NCBI GenBank assembly: GCA_022695795.1
Contig: MU404078.1
Coordinates: 62,001-126,000 of the forward strand
DNA: 64,000 bases
Reading direction: 5' to 3'
Source of the DNA: Biscogniauxia marginata
Taxonomy: Eukaryota; Ascomycota; Sordariomycetes; Xylariales; Xylariaceae
Shown: one piece after another, positions 31,994-44,413 of the stretch
How the letters are laid out: each line of letters opens with the position of its first letter
Position numbering within the stretch: position 1 is the first letter of the stretch
Notes under the pieces: model-generated
The model's database searches: none
What the model was told of the DNA's origin: nothing
What the model saw: only the letters and a program-made list of their open reading frames with translations
Position numbers and translations under genes: made by a program

Positions 31994-34900
31994 CTACTCA
32001 AAACTCCCACCCCCAAACAGCCCCCCGACGACCTTCCCCCGCCCCTCGGCCCCCTTCCACTTCTTCTCCTCGCGCCTCCTCTCCGCCTCGGCCACCTTGG
32101 CCCTGCGCTCGTTCTCGCGCGCGAAGTAGTTCACGCCCGAGCGCTTGCCCGCGTTCTTCTTGAGCTTTCCGCCGTCGTCCCTGATCGTCAAGTTTCCCCC
32201 TGCTCCGGCCCCTGATGACGCCTGGCCGCCGCCGCCGTTGGAGGTACCGGGCGCGGACGACGAGGACGACGAAGAGTTCGAGATGAGCGAGTTCGTAGTC
32301 GCGCGCCTCAGTAACGCGGGGACCTTGAAGCCGCCGGGTCCTGAGACCGAGGGCGCGGCGAACGCCAGCCGCGAGGTCGTCGTTGTGCCGCGCGACGATG
32401 AGTTGTTTCGCTTGAGCGAGATGCGGTCGACGACCGCGACATTTTTGGTGTCGCGGCCGGCGGTTGCGGTTGCGGTCCGGGAGTAGCGGTTCTCTTTGTC
32501 CGAAGATGCCGAAGTAGATGGGCGCTCCTCCTCGCTGTCTGACCCGACCTCCGTCGCTGGGATGATGGAGGCATCGGGTTCCTCCAGGAGGCTGGAGACC
32601 GATCTCCGCACCTCTGAGAGCGACGTTGGGCGCGTGCCTTCTTTGGTGCGGCGCGCGTTCGGAGCCGGACGTCCTGCGTGGTCATCCGTGCGCGTGCGTT
32701 TGCGACTGAGGTTTGTAGGCTGGCTATCGGGAATCGCTTCGTGCTGGCCTTCCGAACCTTGATCCTGAGGTTCGCTCTCGCTACCGGCTCTCGGGGGAGC
32801 AGACTCAGCGAAGTTGTCTCCAAAGTCCCACTCATCATCGCTGTTCCTGTCCTCAATACTCTTGAGGAAGGCAGCATTGCGCGGGTTCTCAGCAATCTTG
32901 CCAATACGCTCGTCTGCTAACAGGGCTTTCTGCATCTTGGCAAACTGGCGGCGTTTCATGCGGCGTCTTGCTTCGCCTCCATCATCTGAATCAGAAAGGT
33001 CAATGTCATTGTTCCCGCCTCCACCACGGCGCCGCTTGCGCAACATGCCAGTCGTGATGTCTCGGAAGAGCTTGTCGACCTGTGCGGCGTCTGCAGCACG
33101 CTCGCGGTCCCTAGGACAGTTAGCTTCAAATGGCCTTCACCTTGCAACATCTATTCAGGAGGGGATCGACTCACGCAAAGAAACCAGCCAGTTTTGCCTC
33201 ATCGATGTCGTTTCCGGCGGCATCGTCAATCATCTCCTTGACGAGCTCTTCGTCCTCTTCGCTCGAATCCTCCCCGTCTGCTCCACCTAGACCAGCATAC
33301 TCGTCTTCGGACTCTTCAGCTTGTTCCTCGATCATTTCATTTGCCTTGCTCTTTTTCTTGTCGAATTTCTCCTGCATGCGCTTCTTTCTCCTAGCTGCTT
33401 TCTCCATCAGCCTGAAAGCACTAGTTGAAGTATTGGCACTCTCCACTTCAGCAGGTCCAGCGGCAACACGTGTAGCGCTGGGACTCGTTGGAATATCTGT
33501 CGGAGGCAAGCTCGAGATCGAGAGCGAAGCCTGTCCTCTTCGTCTAAGCTTACCCCTTTTCCTAACCAGCGGAGAGTCCTGGACATTTTCGTGATCAGGG
33601 GTACCCTCAAGTAACACAGTATCTACTGTTGATTGCGGAGCGTCGATAAATCGCTGCTTGAGGGGAGAGAAGTCCTGGAAGCCACCATCTTGGGTAGGCT
33701 CAATGAACTCCGACATTTGGGTACTATCCATCTGCATGAAGCTATCAAATCCATGGACCTGTGACTGCGAGAAATGAAGTTGTACGCCTTGGGTTTGGGT
33801 GTCCCGTGCTAGGGTATTGGCTCCCTGAGTAGGCTGACTATCAAGGACCATATCATTGTTCTGGGACTGACCAACCGTGGCTGAGAATTGGGAACCAGGG
33901 AATTGGTCGAGACTGGGCATGAATTCTTGGGGCGATGCGCCAGGAGATCCGGCTTGACTATCGTCCATTGTTCCCGCGAATATTTGGGTGAGCCCCAAAC
34001 CTGCAGGACCTGAGGCTGGGACGGGGAGTCCAGGTATGAAGGGTTTCGTGGCCGACCGCAAGACTGAAGTAGGAGCTTTGGGAGAGCCTGATCCGGGTGC
34101 GGAAGGTGACCTAGGATGCGTAGTCCTGGGCTTTGGTGTAGCCTGCACTTCATCATCTTCGTCATCCGAGACTATGTGGGTATGCTTCTTTTGGCGGCGG
34201 GATTTGATGGCTGGTAACGGGTTGACCTCATCATCGGTGATACTATCTATATCGGCCGTTGGTGTTTGCTCTTCTTCCGTCTCGTCATCTTCTTCCGCTT
34301 CCTCTACGAGCATGGGGTTCGCAGTCGATTTGTCCTCTTCATCAGCTTCTTCACCAGACTCCTCAACGTTTTCTTCGTCTTCTTCTTCCGAGCCAGAGAA
34401 CTCAATTTCGGAAGGTTCATCCTCCGCATTTCCCCCGAAGCTGTCATCGTCACTGTCGTCCCAAGCTAGGGGATCGGTTTCACCGTTTTCCTTCCTCTCC
34501 TTTCGGGCTTTCTTTGCATCTTCGCGTTCTTTCTGCATGAGTTCTTCAGCCTCCTGGCGTGCCCGAGCAACAATATCCTCAACCTGTTCTCGCTCTCGCT
34601 CGCGTTCTTCCGCAGTCTGGACGACAACGCCTTTTGAGCGAAGAAACTCGAGGCGGCGCTCGCGCTCGAGTTTAGCTTGAGCTCTGGCGCGTTGCTGTAG
34701 TGTCATCTGAAGCTCTCCAGGAGTCATGGATGACTTGACGTTACGATTTCGTGAAGATCCCTTAGGGGGTGATGAGAGCTGCGCAAGGCGCCGCAAGACA
34801 TTTAAAGACCTGGATTCCTGATCTTTCTGCTCAGGCAATCGGTCAAAGACCGAATCGAGCCTGCCCCTCTTTGAATTGGTGACTTCGAGCTCATCATCAG

Positions 34901-36257
34901 AGTCAATAGAGATTAAGTTTGCCTGTACTGGAGGCAGTTTTACTCTGACCTGTCGCTTCGGTTTCGTGACATCAGGCTTCTTAGCCTCGGTAGGATTGCT
35001 TGCGCTTTCGGGCTCTTTACCTTTGCCCTTGTCTTGTGCCTTGGAGTGTACCATAGCAGCTACTAGGTCGGATAGATCCTCGTTCTCATCCTCTTCAGCT
35101 ATGTTAGAGATCTGATCTTCAACAGAAGGTATAGCTCCAGATACAGCAGGAGGGCTTGAGATGGTTTTCAGAACATTAGGTGGGGAGCTTGGTGGCGTCC
35201 CAGAATCACCCATCTCAACATCTGTCTGATGGTTTGACCCCGGTGTCGTAGGGCGGCTTGAGCTAGGCAATTTTCCCTCTTTCGAGGCGTCTTTAGTCTT
35301 AAAGTTGAATCGCTCGAAAAGAGAGGCTTTCGTAATCTTCTTCTTTGTCTTTACTTCGTGCGCAAGCTGTAAACTCCGACTCAGTCGCTGTGTCTCACGA
35401 TTCATCTCCTCGAGAGCCTTCTTGCTCGCCTTGCGTGATGGGCGTGAAACTTCCTGCGTGAGCTTGCGGCCGCCATCGTCATCTGTAATGTCCGAGACGT
35501 CATCGTCATCATCATCAGCACCCGAGTCGGCGGGCATCTGATCTGCCATTCGTTGAGCGCGCTCCTCTCGCTTGCGTTCTTCCGCGGCCTCTTTCTCAAG
35601 TCTTTCTTGTCGTTTCCTAGCCACTAAGGCATTAAAGCGCTCACTTTTGCTCAGGTCTGCGGGGAGCTCTTCATCTGTGTCGGAACCTGCGGCAGAGCGC
35701 CTCGGCGCGACGGTCTTTTGGGGTGATGGTGAAACAAACAATCCGGGTGAAGACGGACTATTGGCTTCTGGTGCGGCTTCTGGTGTCGCACTGCGGGCTT
35801 TTCTAGCTAATCTTCTCCGAGGCTGGGTATGGATATCTCCATCCTCGTCTTCGTCATCTGTCCTAGCCGTATCCTCTTTCCCCTGATTGCTGTGTTCTGA
35901 TGTTGTACGTATCGACAGATTACCCGATGACTTCGATGTGTCGGTGCCTTTTGCATAGTTAGAGTGCATACGCGCAGCTATTCTGCCTCGAGGCCGGACA
36001 ATCTCTTCCTCTTCCTCCTCTTCCTTGTCGTCATCGTCATCCGAGTTTTGGGTTGGGGGTGCTGGATCGTTCGTCTCCCTGTTCTTCTCGATCGACTTGA
36101 ATAATGTCTTCGTATCAATTGGGCCTGCAACTTCATCATCGGAATCTTGGTTGTCTACCGCCTCTAGCAGAGCCCTGATTTTGGACCGTGGTGTCAATTG
36201 GGGCGACGTGGGTGCGGACACGCCCTCGGCGGGAGAAGACGCGCGCGTGGATGCCAT
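31994..36257 (-). CDS. mrc1: DNA replication checkpoint mediator Mrc1 (Claspin homologue)
   Basis: Model: complement(join(31994..33110,33175..36257)), 1399 aa. The single 64-nt intron (GTGAGT donor, GCTAAC branch, CTAG acceptor) joins AKLAGFFA to DRERAADAAQVDKL in phase. Mrc1 travels with the replisome, links Cdc45-MCM to polymerase epsilon and passes the fork-stalling signal from ATR/Mec1 to the effector kinase Rad53/Cds1. The protein is mostly acidic and disordered. The conserved MRC1-like domain lies at about residues 948-1110 (SEDEYAGLGGADGEDSSEED, DIDEAKLAGFF, MLRKRRR, KMQKALLADERIG). A dense SQ/TQ cluster sits at about residues 800-870 (for example GQSQNND, DTQTQG, FSQSQV), matching the phosphorylation region of the family. 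The C-terminus is basic and Gly/Ser-rich. It shares orientation with hfi1, 0.8 kb downstream on the map. Confidence 0.93.
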
Positions 36258-37059
36258 ACTGGGTACTGATGCTGTGTATTATGTGTTGTTATATTAGGTA
36301 TGATGTCAGGAGAACATGATACACAGAAATCAGTGATATACTAGTCGTTGGTTGAGTGTAGGCACGAATTGCGGTATAGGTATAAGATGGCAAGTAAAAG
36401 CTGGGTGTAAGTGGTGGGGGGCATGGTTTAAGCACAAGCCGCAACGCGCTTTGTAAACGCGGTACGGGTAAGTAACGCGTCGAGCTGCTGCAGCTGTCCG
36501 ATTATGGAACCCCACAAGGAACGTCATTCGCTACGCAGAACCAGCCAACTGCGATTAGTCATCTTATACATGCAGCATGTACAGATCCGTACTTTTGCTA
36601 GACTTAAATATTTTCTCCTTTTTTTTCTTGACCAGTAACCGTCATTCTTCGTCCAGGTCAACATATGAGCACCCATAGACACTTGTAGGTGAGAATATAT
36701 CGAACAATGTATTTTAGATGTACAAATGCTACAAAGGGGTATCGCTAGCAAAAAAAAGAAAAAGCAAAAAAAAAAAGCAGCAAATCCATGCTGTAAGATA
36801 ATCCAACAAACGCCCCACGTCCTGTGTCTCTTTTTCGTGTCTATCAATATACAATGCAGTCATCTCTCCTTTTTTTTCTTTTCTTTAAGCTGTTACGAGA
36901 CTCGAATGAGTACCCCATTCCGACAAAATCATCGTACCAGTGGAGTATGTCGATGAAGCGTCAGAATTAGTAGGGGGTTCAGTTTCGGTAGCAGCTGCGT
37001 GCCATACCAAATTTTGGCTTAGCTGGTGAACTGTGAACTTCGTAAGGCCAGCGTCCATC
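36258..37059. other. Intergenic between hfi1 stop and mrc1 start
   Basis: About 0.8 kb holding the mrc1 promoter and the hfi1 3' end. It has A-rich and T-rich runs (36745-36775, 36870-36890) and no gene. Confidence 0.5.
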
Positions 37060-38591
37060 CTAGGAACCCGTCGCCAAACACGAATCCAACACACTGTTCA
37101 GCTCGGTCATGTCTTGAGAACCTGTACCTTCCCAAACAGATGGCTCCTCGTCAATATCCATAGCATCCGGATAGGCGTTTCCATTGGTATAGGCATGAGA
37201 AGAGCCACCATTAATACCGTTTTTGTCGACTTCTTCCAGACCAATCGGTTTGTGGCCGGGCAACCAAGTATAGTTGTTGTAATTATCCAGCTCGCCATCC
37301 TTGTAGGCATTCAGGATTACTGTCCTAGTCGTTGGGTGTGAGCCTACGCCACAATCACCGATCTCAAGTGCGAGACGGAGATCGGCCATGCTCAGTGGCG
37401 GCCGCTCGTTTGCTGCTTTCGCCTCAACAGGTAATAGACCACTCTTATCTCGAGTTAATTCGCCCCTAGAGAACGCCAACTCCTCTTTCTTTAGCTGCCG
37501 GCGGTATTTGTGTGTCTGAATCCAGGCGGCGCCGGAGCCAAATCCAGCAGCCCCAGAGTCACCCGGGCCATTGCTTCTCGTCCTGCTGAAAACTACCGTA
37601 AGGAATTCCTTGATAGCATGTTCGGTAGCGACTGTTAAGAACTGGGCCGCATCAGGAGCATGGCCGTTGACGAGGCCTTCCTCGTAACAAATAGGTAGCA
37701 TTCTTCCTTCGATACTCGCCGTATCTGGAAATTCGCCCGACTCTGCGGCCAAGGGCTGCGCGAATCTCTTTCGTATCTCAAGGTCCCAATCTAGATAACT
37801 TAGCACACAGACCCGGAAGGCAGCTGATCAACGGAGGGGACTGCAACATACTCATCTTATTCAGGCCACTAGCGCTCGGAGGTATATCGGGAACGCGCGC
37901 GGTCCTTGCTCTGTGGTGTTCCGTGAACATATTCGTCACGGACTCGAACGGGTGGAGCTACACACAAAATTGATTAGTCAAGACCAGATCCCAGAGAGGC
38001 GTTCTTGTTTTACTAACATCATTCTGGGCCAAATCCTTGATGCGCCTCCTATCCCGACTCGGGAGCTGCATGATCTCGGCCTTTAACCTTCTCTCGGCGG
38101 CATCGCCAGTGACGGGCTTGGCGCCGACATTGGTAGCGGGCTTGTCATTAGCAGATACCCATGGTGCAAGGCCTTGGTCGGGCATTTCTCTCGTCAGGTT
38201 CGCCAAGACGGCAGCCAGGAGGCGGTTGTGCAGATGAACCTTCTCGCCATTGGGGGAAGCTAATATCGGGTCGATGCGGTCTGTATATTCTGTCTGATTC
38301 AAGCGGCCTGGGAGGTGTCAGCCGGGCCATGGCCAGTAAGGGGTATCGACTGCATGTTGGCTAACCTAATATAAATTTCGTAGTAGCGTCTTTGTACGAG
38401 TTGAACTGTTCGTTTCCGATGGCGGACTTCAGGGCGGTATATAGAGGTTCTAGTTCTATTCTAGCAGGGACGATCTGGCTGGTCTTGGTGATCTTCTGGG
38501 ATGTCGGGGCAGAGACGGTTATTGATTTCAGAACGGGGGTCGAAAGGCTGATGGAAGGGCGGCTCAGAGCCGCAGGATCTATGTCGGGCAT
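37060..38591 (-). CDS. hfi1: SAGA complex subunit Hfi1/Ada1
   Basis: Model: complement(join(37060..37790,37852..37957,38018..38307,38366..38591)), 450 aa. Three introns of 58-61 nt; all phases agree. I chose the ATG at 38591 ([13 protein letters not shown]); an upstream frame to 38747 is open but lacks an ATG. Hfi1 is a scaffold of the SAGA histone acetyltransferase coactivator and carries a histone-fold partner surface. The conserved SAGA-Tad1 pattern is visible: [20 protein letters not shown], then [19 protein letters not shown] with [13 protein letters not shown], the junction-spanning [16 protein letters not shown], and [14 protein letters not shown]. The C-terminal third has a [13 protein letters not shown] helix and a final acidic tail. 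Exons 3 and 4 only make sense with these splices. Confidence 0.92.
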
Positions 38592-39601
38592 GGTGAACAA
38601 GCTCGGGGCCGGCGCGCGGCGTGGCAATGGGTCGGGGTTCAGATGAATGTGGCGCGAGTCGGGAGGTGGTGATGCGTCGTGATGCGGGCGGAAGCGCGAG
38701 CCCGGGAGAGCTTTGGGTGGTCGGTGTCGCGCGCGGGCTACAGGCACAGCGCAGCGCGAAAACAGGGTTCAAAATCCATTCATCGGGTGCGTAAGGTTGA
38801 TGCGATCAGGATGGGTGGTTTTTAGAGATGGATGAGACTTCTAAGGTGTTGATACGCGATGGAAAATATCTCGTCTTTTTTGCTAGCGACAGAGCGGAAG
38901 GGTTGAGATGTCGTTCATGTTGGAAGTCAGCTTTGACCGGGGGGTGCCAGCGTTGCTTAGGTACGCTGGGTTATAAGTTCTCATTACTTAAATAAGGGTG
39001 TGGTCAGGCGGTAAAATAAGGTATTTGGTACATTTTGTCCGCACCAGTTTCGCTAGGAACGTTCCCTAATTTAGCGCATATCTACTCTACACAGTCTCCA
39101 AGACCGAGGTGCATCACTCTTGGGAAGATAGAAGTTACATCAAATACCTATCATATGACAAAATTACTTTGTATGGTTATTTAGGTCAATTAATCACCCG
39201 AGAATGACTACTACCTAAGGTATAAATTCATGGAGGTGGCATGTTACCTACCTAGGTACGTCTGATAACACCGACGGTAAACGGAGTAATGTGTAAGTGA
39301 CGACGTAATATACAGGTAACATGTGGTGGGGCTAAGTCGTTACCGCATACCTACCTAATTTAGTAGGTAGGTAATGGACCTTGACGCAGCTTGGGTAACG
39401 GACTCGGTCGTCTCGCTACCTTAGGTACCTAACCACCCCGCTAAGAAGGTTAACTTTTTAGGTGATGTCCCGCACTCGCGCTGATTCGAGGCGCGTCGCG
39501 TCCCGATTGGTGTTACCAACCAGCCCGAAGCAAAACCTCAACCTCGCTCCCATTTGATATCTGATTGCTCTACATACCATACCGCCTAGCAAGATGCCAC
39601 A
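38592..39601. promoter_or_regulatory. Bidirectional promoter region of hfi1 (minus) and GCP3 (plus)
   Basis: One kilobase separates two divergent core genes, so both promoters must lie here. It contains a cluster of related palindromes: TACCTAGGTA at 39249-39258, TTAGGTACCTAA at 39421-39432, and several ACCTACCTA / TAGGTAGGTA runs between 39210 and 39440. Whether these bind a regulator or are neutral repeats is unknown. Confidence 0.45.
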
Positions 39602-42600
39602 ATGTCTGGATCGGCCCAAGACCGGAACAAGCGGGTTACCCTCAGCATCAACCGCCTCATTTCGCAAATAATCCCCGACGACCCGCATCTCGACGAAGAG
39701 CAACACCAGCAGAGACACGACCTATTCTTCCAGGAAGTCAAGCAACAGCTAGAAACGTAAGGCCGATTCCACACCACGAGAGGGTGAACTTTTGTGTACT
39801 AAATTCTCTCCGTTGCGCCGCTATAGCCCACGCCCGCCTCCCCTTGCCGACCAGAATCATGCCTCCGAGCTCATCAGACGGAGGCTGGTGCAAACAAATC
39901 CCAGCCAGGCATTGCGCTATTCCAATCTCTACTCGAGGTTGCTGGCCCTGCCAGTTCTAAATCAGAAATGGGCCATGCTCTACCTCCTGCACCAGCTGGC
40001 CGACTCGCCCGATCCAGATGAGCCAGACACCATAGCCATTGCCGAGTTTGAGCAGGAGGAGGAAGCCAGAAGAATCGAACTCGAGGAAGCCAGGCGGAGG
40101 GAACAGGAGGAAATCAGAAGGAGGGAACGCGAAGAAACTAGACGGAGGAAACAGGAGGAGCGGGAGGAGTTTGGCTCGAGCGGCCCTTCCGACGATGAGA
40201 GCCTTGACGATTACCGGCACACACCTGATGAGTATCGCCCGACTGAGCTCCGCGACGTGCTCAAGAATCCTAAGGACGCAAAGCTATTTGACGGGGAAAT
40301 GCAGCAGCCACCATCCAAGTATCAGTCGCCGCGGAGCAAGACAGCCAGGGATGACGTTCCGAGCCCGTCAAAGAGAGATGTTGCCATCAAGTCCAAGTTG
40401 CTGGCTGATAATTATGTCGATGTCGATCCCTCTGAACCCGCTCTCCTACGAGATCTCCCATATACCCTTCAGGGATTGTCATCTACTACCCTCCCATTCG
40501 GCAAAGATTACTCGCTAAGACTGCCATCTACTCTCCCGCCACCCCTAATCAGCCTCCTCCATACTCTCGCCGAGCCCTCGCTTTTGTATCGCACTCTACA
40601 AGATTTCGTCAAGACGACAACCAAGGGGCTCTTGGACCAGAGTCTACGCGCAGCCATTAACAACGAGCTACGGTCGTATCTTACTCTAGTCGCAACACTC
40701 GAAGGTCAAATTCGGCGTGCTTTAACTACTATTGACGAAGATGCACCGCGGAATGGCATCGGGAAGGCCGGCGTGACTCTCAAGCGCTGTGTCGTCTGGA
40801 CCCGAGATGCGACAATGGGTCTGAGGCTCATGAGCTTGATAGCCGAAGAGTCAAAGACCAAGAAAGGAGGCCAACTCATATCCCTTATCCATTCGTTTTC
40901 CTCGTCGCATGGCGACCCCATCGTGGGCGCATTCGCCGAGCGATTGCTTGTGCCTGTGACTCGCCCTTTCTATCATATCCTGCGACAGTGGATCTACGAT
41001 GGAGAGCTTTCTGACCCCTATCTTGAATTCTTCATTCAGGAAAACTCCCCAGACGCCATGCCAAAGGGGAAAACAGGATCTATCAACGTTTGGGAGGATA
41101 AGTATAAGCTAGAAGAAGCCATGGTCCCCTCGATCATGACGATGGACTTCTCCGAGAAAGTTGCACTCATCGGCAAGTCTCTCAACTTCATACGCCACAG
41201 TTGTGGTGATGCACAATGGGTCGAGTCGTACTCGAAGGACTCATCCAAGGAGTTGCGCTACGGAGATACTGCTACTCTCGAGGCTTGGATCGACGATGCG
41301 TACAAGACTACCATGCGCCGACTGATGCATCTCATGACAAACAAATTTCATCTCTTCCAACATCTTCAAGCATTAAAAGACTACATCCTCCTGGGTCAGG
41401 GCGACTTCATCGCGCTGCTGATGGAATCGCTTGCTGCCAACCTTGACCGTCCTGCCGGTGCTCAATATAGACATACCCTTACAGCGCAGCTGGAACACGC
41501 CATTCGCGGCTCCAACGCCCAATACGACTCCACAGAAGTCCTCCGTCGCCTCGACGCACGTATGCTGCAGCTTTCCCATGGTGATATAGGCTGGGACTGT
41601 TTCACGCTAGAGTACAAGATCGACGCCCCAGTCGACGTCGTGGTCTCGGACTGGGGCAACCGGCAGTACCTCAAGGTCTTCAACTTCCTCTGGCGCATCA
41701 AACGGGTCGAATTCGCGCTCGCGTCGACCTGGCGCAAGGTAACCACGGGGTCGCGAGGCGTCCTGCACACAGACCACCCGACGGTCCAGCAGACCTGGAA
41801 GACGACGCGCGGCTTCCTCGCCGAGATGGTGCACTTCGTCGGGCAGCTGCAGTACTACATCCTCTTCGAAGTCATCGAGAGCTCCTGGACTGAGCTCCAG
41901 GCGCGGCTCAGCAGGGAGGACGTGACCCTCGACGACGTGATCCACGCCCACAAGAAGTACCTCGACTCCATCACGCACAAGGGTCTCCTGGGCGCTCGCC
42001 GGCGGCGCTTCGTAGGCTCCTCTGGGGGCTCCGGCGGCGGCGGCAGCGGCGGCGGTAACAGCAACACCAACGACGAGGACGACAACAGCTACATGATCCA
42101 GCTGGGCGAGCTGCTGCGCACGATGCTGTCGTACCGCGACTGTGTCGACGGGCTGTACTCGTGGTCCGTATCGGACTTTATGCAGCGGCAAGAAGTAGAC
42201 CTGCTGCTCCGCCACCCGGGGAAGAAACAGCAGCAGAAGATGAAGACATCATCTCTAGACGCCGACGGCGAGGGGGCGAGCCACCTATCGACCGCGACGG
42301 CGGCCCCGACGCCGCAGAGCGAGTTCCCCGTGCTGCAGGAGCGCCTCCGACACCTCGGGGACCGCTTCCGGAGCAAGCTGCAGATCCTCCTCGGCGACCT
42401 CGCGTACCAGCCCGACGTCGACCTCAGGTTCCTCGGCGTAGCCATGAACTTCAACGACGTGTATCAGCCCGTGCGCAGGAAGGTGAAGACCACCGCCACG
42501 CCCGGCGCGGGGACGGGGCTCGGAGGCGGTGGCGGTGGCGGCGGGGATAAAGATAAAGATCGGGATGGTGGGAAAGGAGGAGGTGGTGGTGGTGGTGGGA

Positions 42601-42653
42601 AGGGAGGAGGAGGGGGGTTACGAGAAATAGGACGTAGAATAGGAGGGGAATAA
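39602..42653 (+). CDS. Gamma-tubulin complex component 3 (GCP3/Spc98/Alp6)
   Basis: Model: join(39602..39756,39827..42653), 993 aa. The 70-nt intron joins QQLET to PRPPPLADQNHASEL. GCP3 pairs with GCP2 and gamma-tubulin to form the small complex that nucleates microtubules at the spindle pole body. The N-terminal part has a helical region (LIRRRLVQTNPSQALRYSNL) and a charged Glu/Arg coiled coil (about residues 120-160). The Spc97/Spc98 core starts at LLRDLPYTLQGLSSTTLPFG and includes WIYDGELSDPYLEFFIQE, KFHLFQHLQALKDYILLGQG, DFIALLMESL and YKIDAPVDVVVSDWGNRQYL, followed by LKVFNFLWRIKRVE; these are classic GRIP signatures. Two oddities are a Gly/Ser loop (GGSGGGGSGGGNSNTND) in the C-terminal domain and a long glycine-rich tail over the last 50 residues. 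Confidence 0.93.
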
Positions 42654-44413
42654 ATAAACAATAGGTCCTAGAAACAAGAGAAAAAAGGGGGTATTCCATT
42701 GAAAGAAATACTCGCGTGCTTTAAACCTATCCTTCTATCTATTTCGAGGGAGAGCAAAAAAAGCAGAGTCCCTGGTCTGAATCCTAAGCGGGGATGCGGA
42801 GGGGAGAAGGAGGAATTAACAGGGTTACCTCAAGTGGGTAGGTAGTAAATACCTGTATGATAGTTTCTATACTCGAGGATTGAGAAGAGAAGAGGACATA
42901 GTAAGATAGGTGTGTTGGGAGGGGTGGGGGGTGGCGGCGCAAATGGAGGGAGACAAGACGACATCATGATATGAACAATGAAAACAAACATTACAGCACT
43001 TATTTTATGTTAAATACCTAAGGTTGTGGATAAGGTGGGCATAAGTATAATTATGAATACATACTCTAACATATCTATCTATCCCCCTTGCAACCAACTC
43101 CCCAGCCCGCGGTTCTGTGCGTATGCAAGTGTGACATCACATTGAAGTGTAGGTGAAATATACAGTACCGAGTTACTGGGTAGGAGGTACGCCACTTGCG
43201 AGGTAGCTAGATAGGACCTGTTCAAGAGGGAGAGGATCATACACGATACCTTAGGAATATCAATTTACTTTAACTCCCCAAAAGGCGCGCTCCCATAGTT
43301 ATAATAGGTAGCTTACATAACTCACTCAGAAGCCTAACACGCAAGTGCAAGACTCCGTCACTCTTTAATTTACGGTTTTATCTACAGCAATTTTGCATTC
43401 ATGCAAAGCAGAGGACGGCTTCTTAGAGTCAACCGTATGTTCGTATCGTATCATCATTCGTACGTTTAGCTTCGTAAAAACACATAAGTAGTAGTGGTAG
43501 CAGCAACAGTAGTAGGTACATAGTCCGACCTTCTCTCGCCTCTTCCTTTTTTCTTAATTTTCAGATTTTTTTTGTTCTTTTTTTTTCTCTTTTCCTCTTT
43601 TCCTTCCAAAATGTGATCTAGTAGCTCCTTTTTTTTCTTTTCTTCTTCCTCGTTCTCTTTTTCTCGGACGGTGCTGTTGTGCCTTTTGATTTCTTGGTCT
43701 CGTGTCGAATGCCGAAATGTTACCAGAATGATACAGACCAAGAGGTCAGACGTGAGGATATTTAGGCCTTTCCCTTTTGCCCTCCTTGTTCTAGATCTAT
43801 AATGGTGATTCGGTTCCGAAAAGAAAAAAAACGCAAGATTCTCTCCTATGGCGACGTTGCCAACTCCGTTCCGTGACCATTACCAGTATTCTCCCCTCTG
43901 TTCCTATGTGACAAAAGAAAAAGGTCATTCGTTGAATAAGCCAGTTGATTGGTTCAGTGGTTGGATCGTAGAAACGATCCATAGCTTCACCTGAAACATA
44001 AAGTTCCAGGTTATTGTAGTGTAGAGATTCAAAGTGACTAGCAGCGGGCCAGTACCTCCGAGATAAAGTGTCTAGTTCGTAACTCTTATGAGGTCGCTCC
44101 TTTGGAGGCACCAAATACCGATGAAAGAGGACGCCCAAAGATGCTGTCGTAGTCGAAACAAATGCGCCAAGATGCCTAAAGCCTCGTTGTAGTCGAGACA
44201 ATCCACCATATCGTACATCATTCAAGATGTGAAGACTTAGTTTGCCAAGCTATCGAGTAGAGAAGTATCCAGCAGGTGCTGGCAGATAGACAAGGCAAAC
44301 CAACACACACATCACCTTCTCAGATACGACCCCATATCCAGTGTACTGCAAGATCGAGCAACATGTGAGCCTGACGAACTTGGAAAGATGCTTTGATAGT
44401 CGCAATAGGGCGA
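42654..44413. other. Convergent intergenic region between GCP3 and wee1
   Basis: 1.76 kb of 3' flanks. It has a strong T/C tract on the plus strand at 43545-43660 and A/G-rich patches near 42700-42960. A 142-codon minus frame (43797-44225) next to the wee1 stop has no recognisable content and no ATG. Confidence 0.45.

Noticed and set aside
33988..34680. 230-codon plus-strand open frame opposite mrc1
   Set aside because: Ser-rich shadow of the acidic Asp/Glu codons of Mrc1 on the other strand.
41607..42215. 202-codon minus-strand open frame opposite GCP3
   Set aside because: GC-rich antisense shadow of the conserved Spc97/98 core and Gly/Ser loop.
43797..44225. 142-codon minus-strand open frame next to the wee1 stop
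   Set aside because: No ATG start, no recognisable motif, and it fits the expected position of the wee1 3' UTR.
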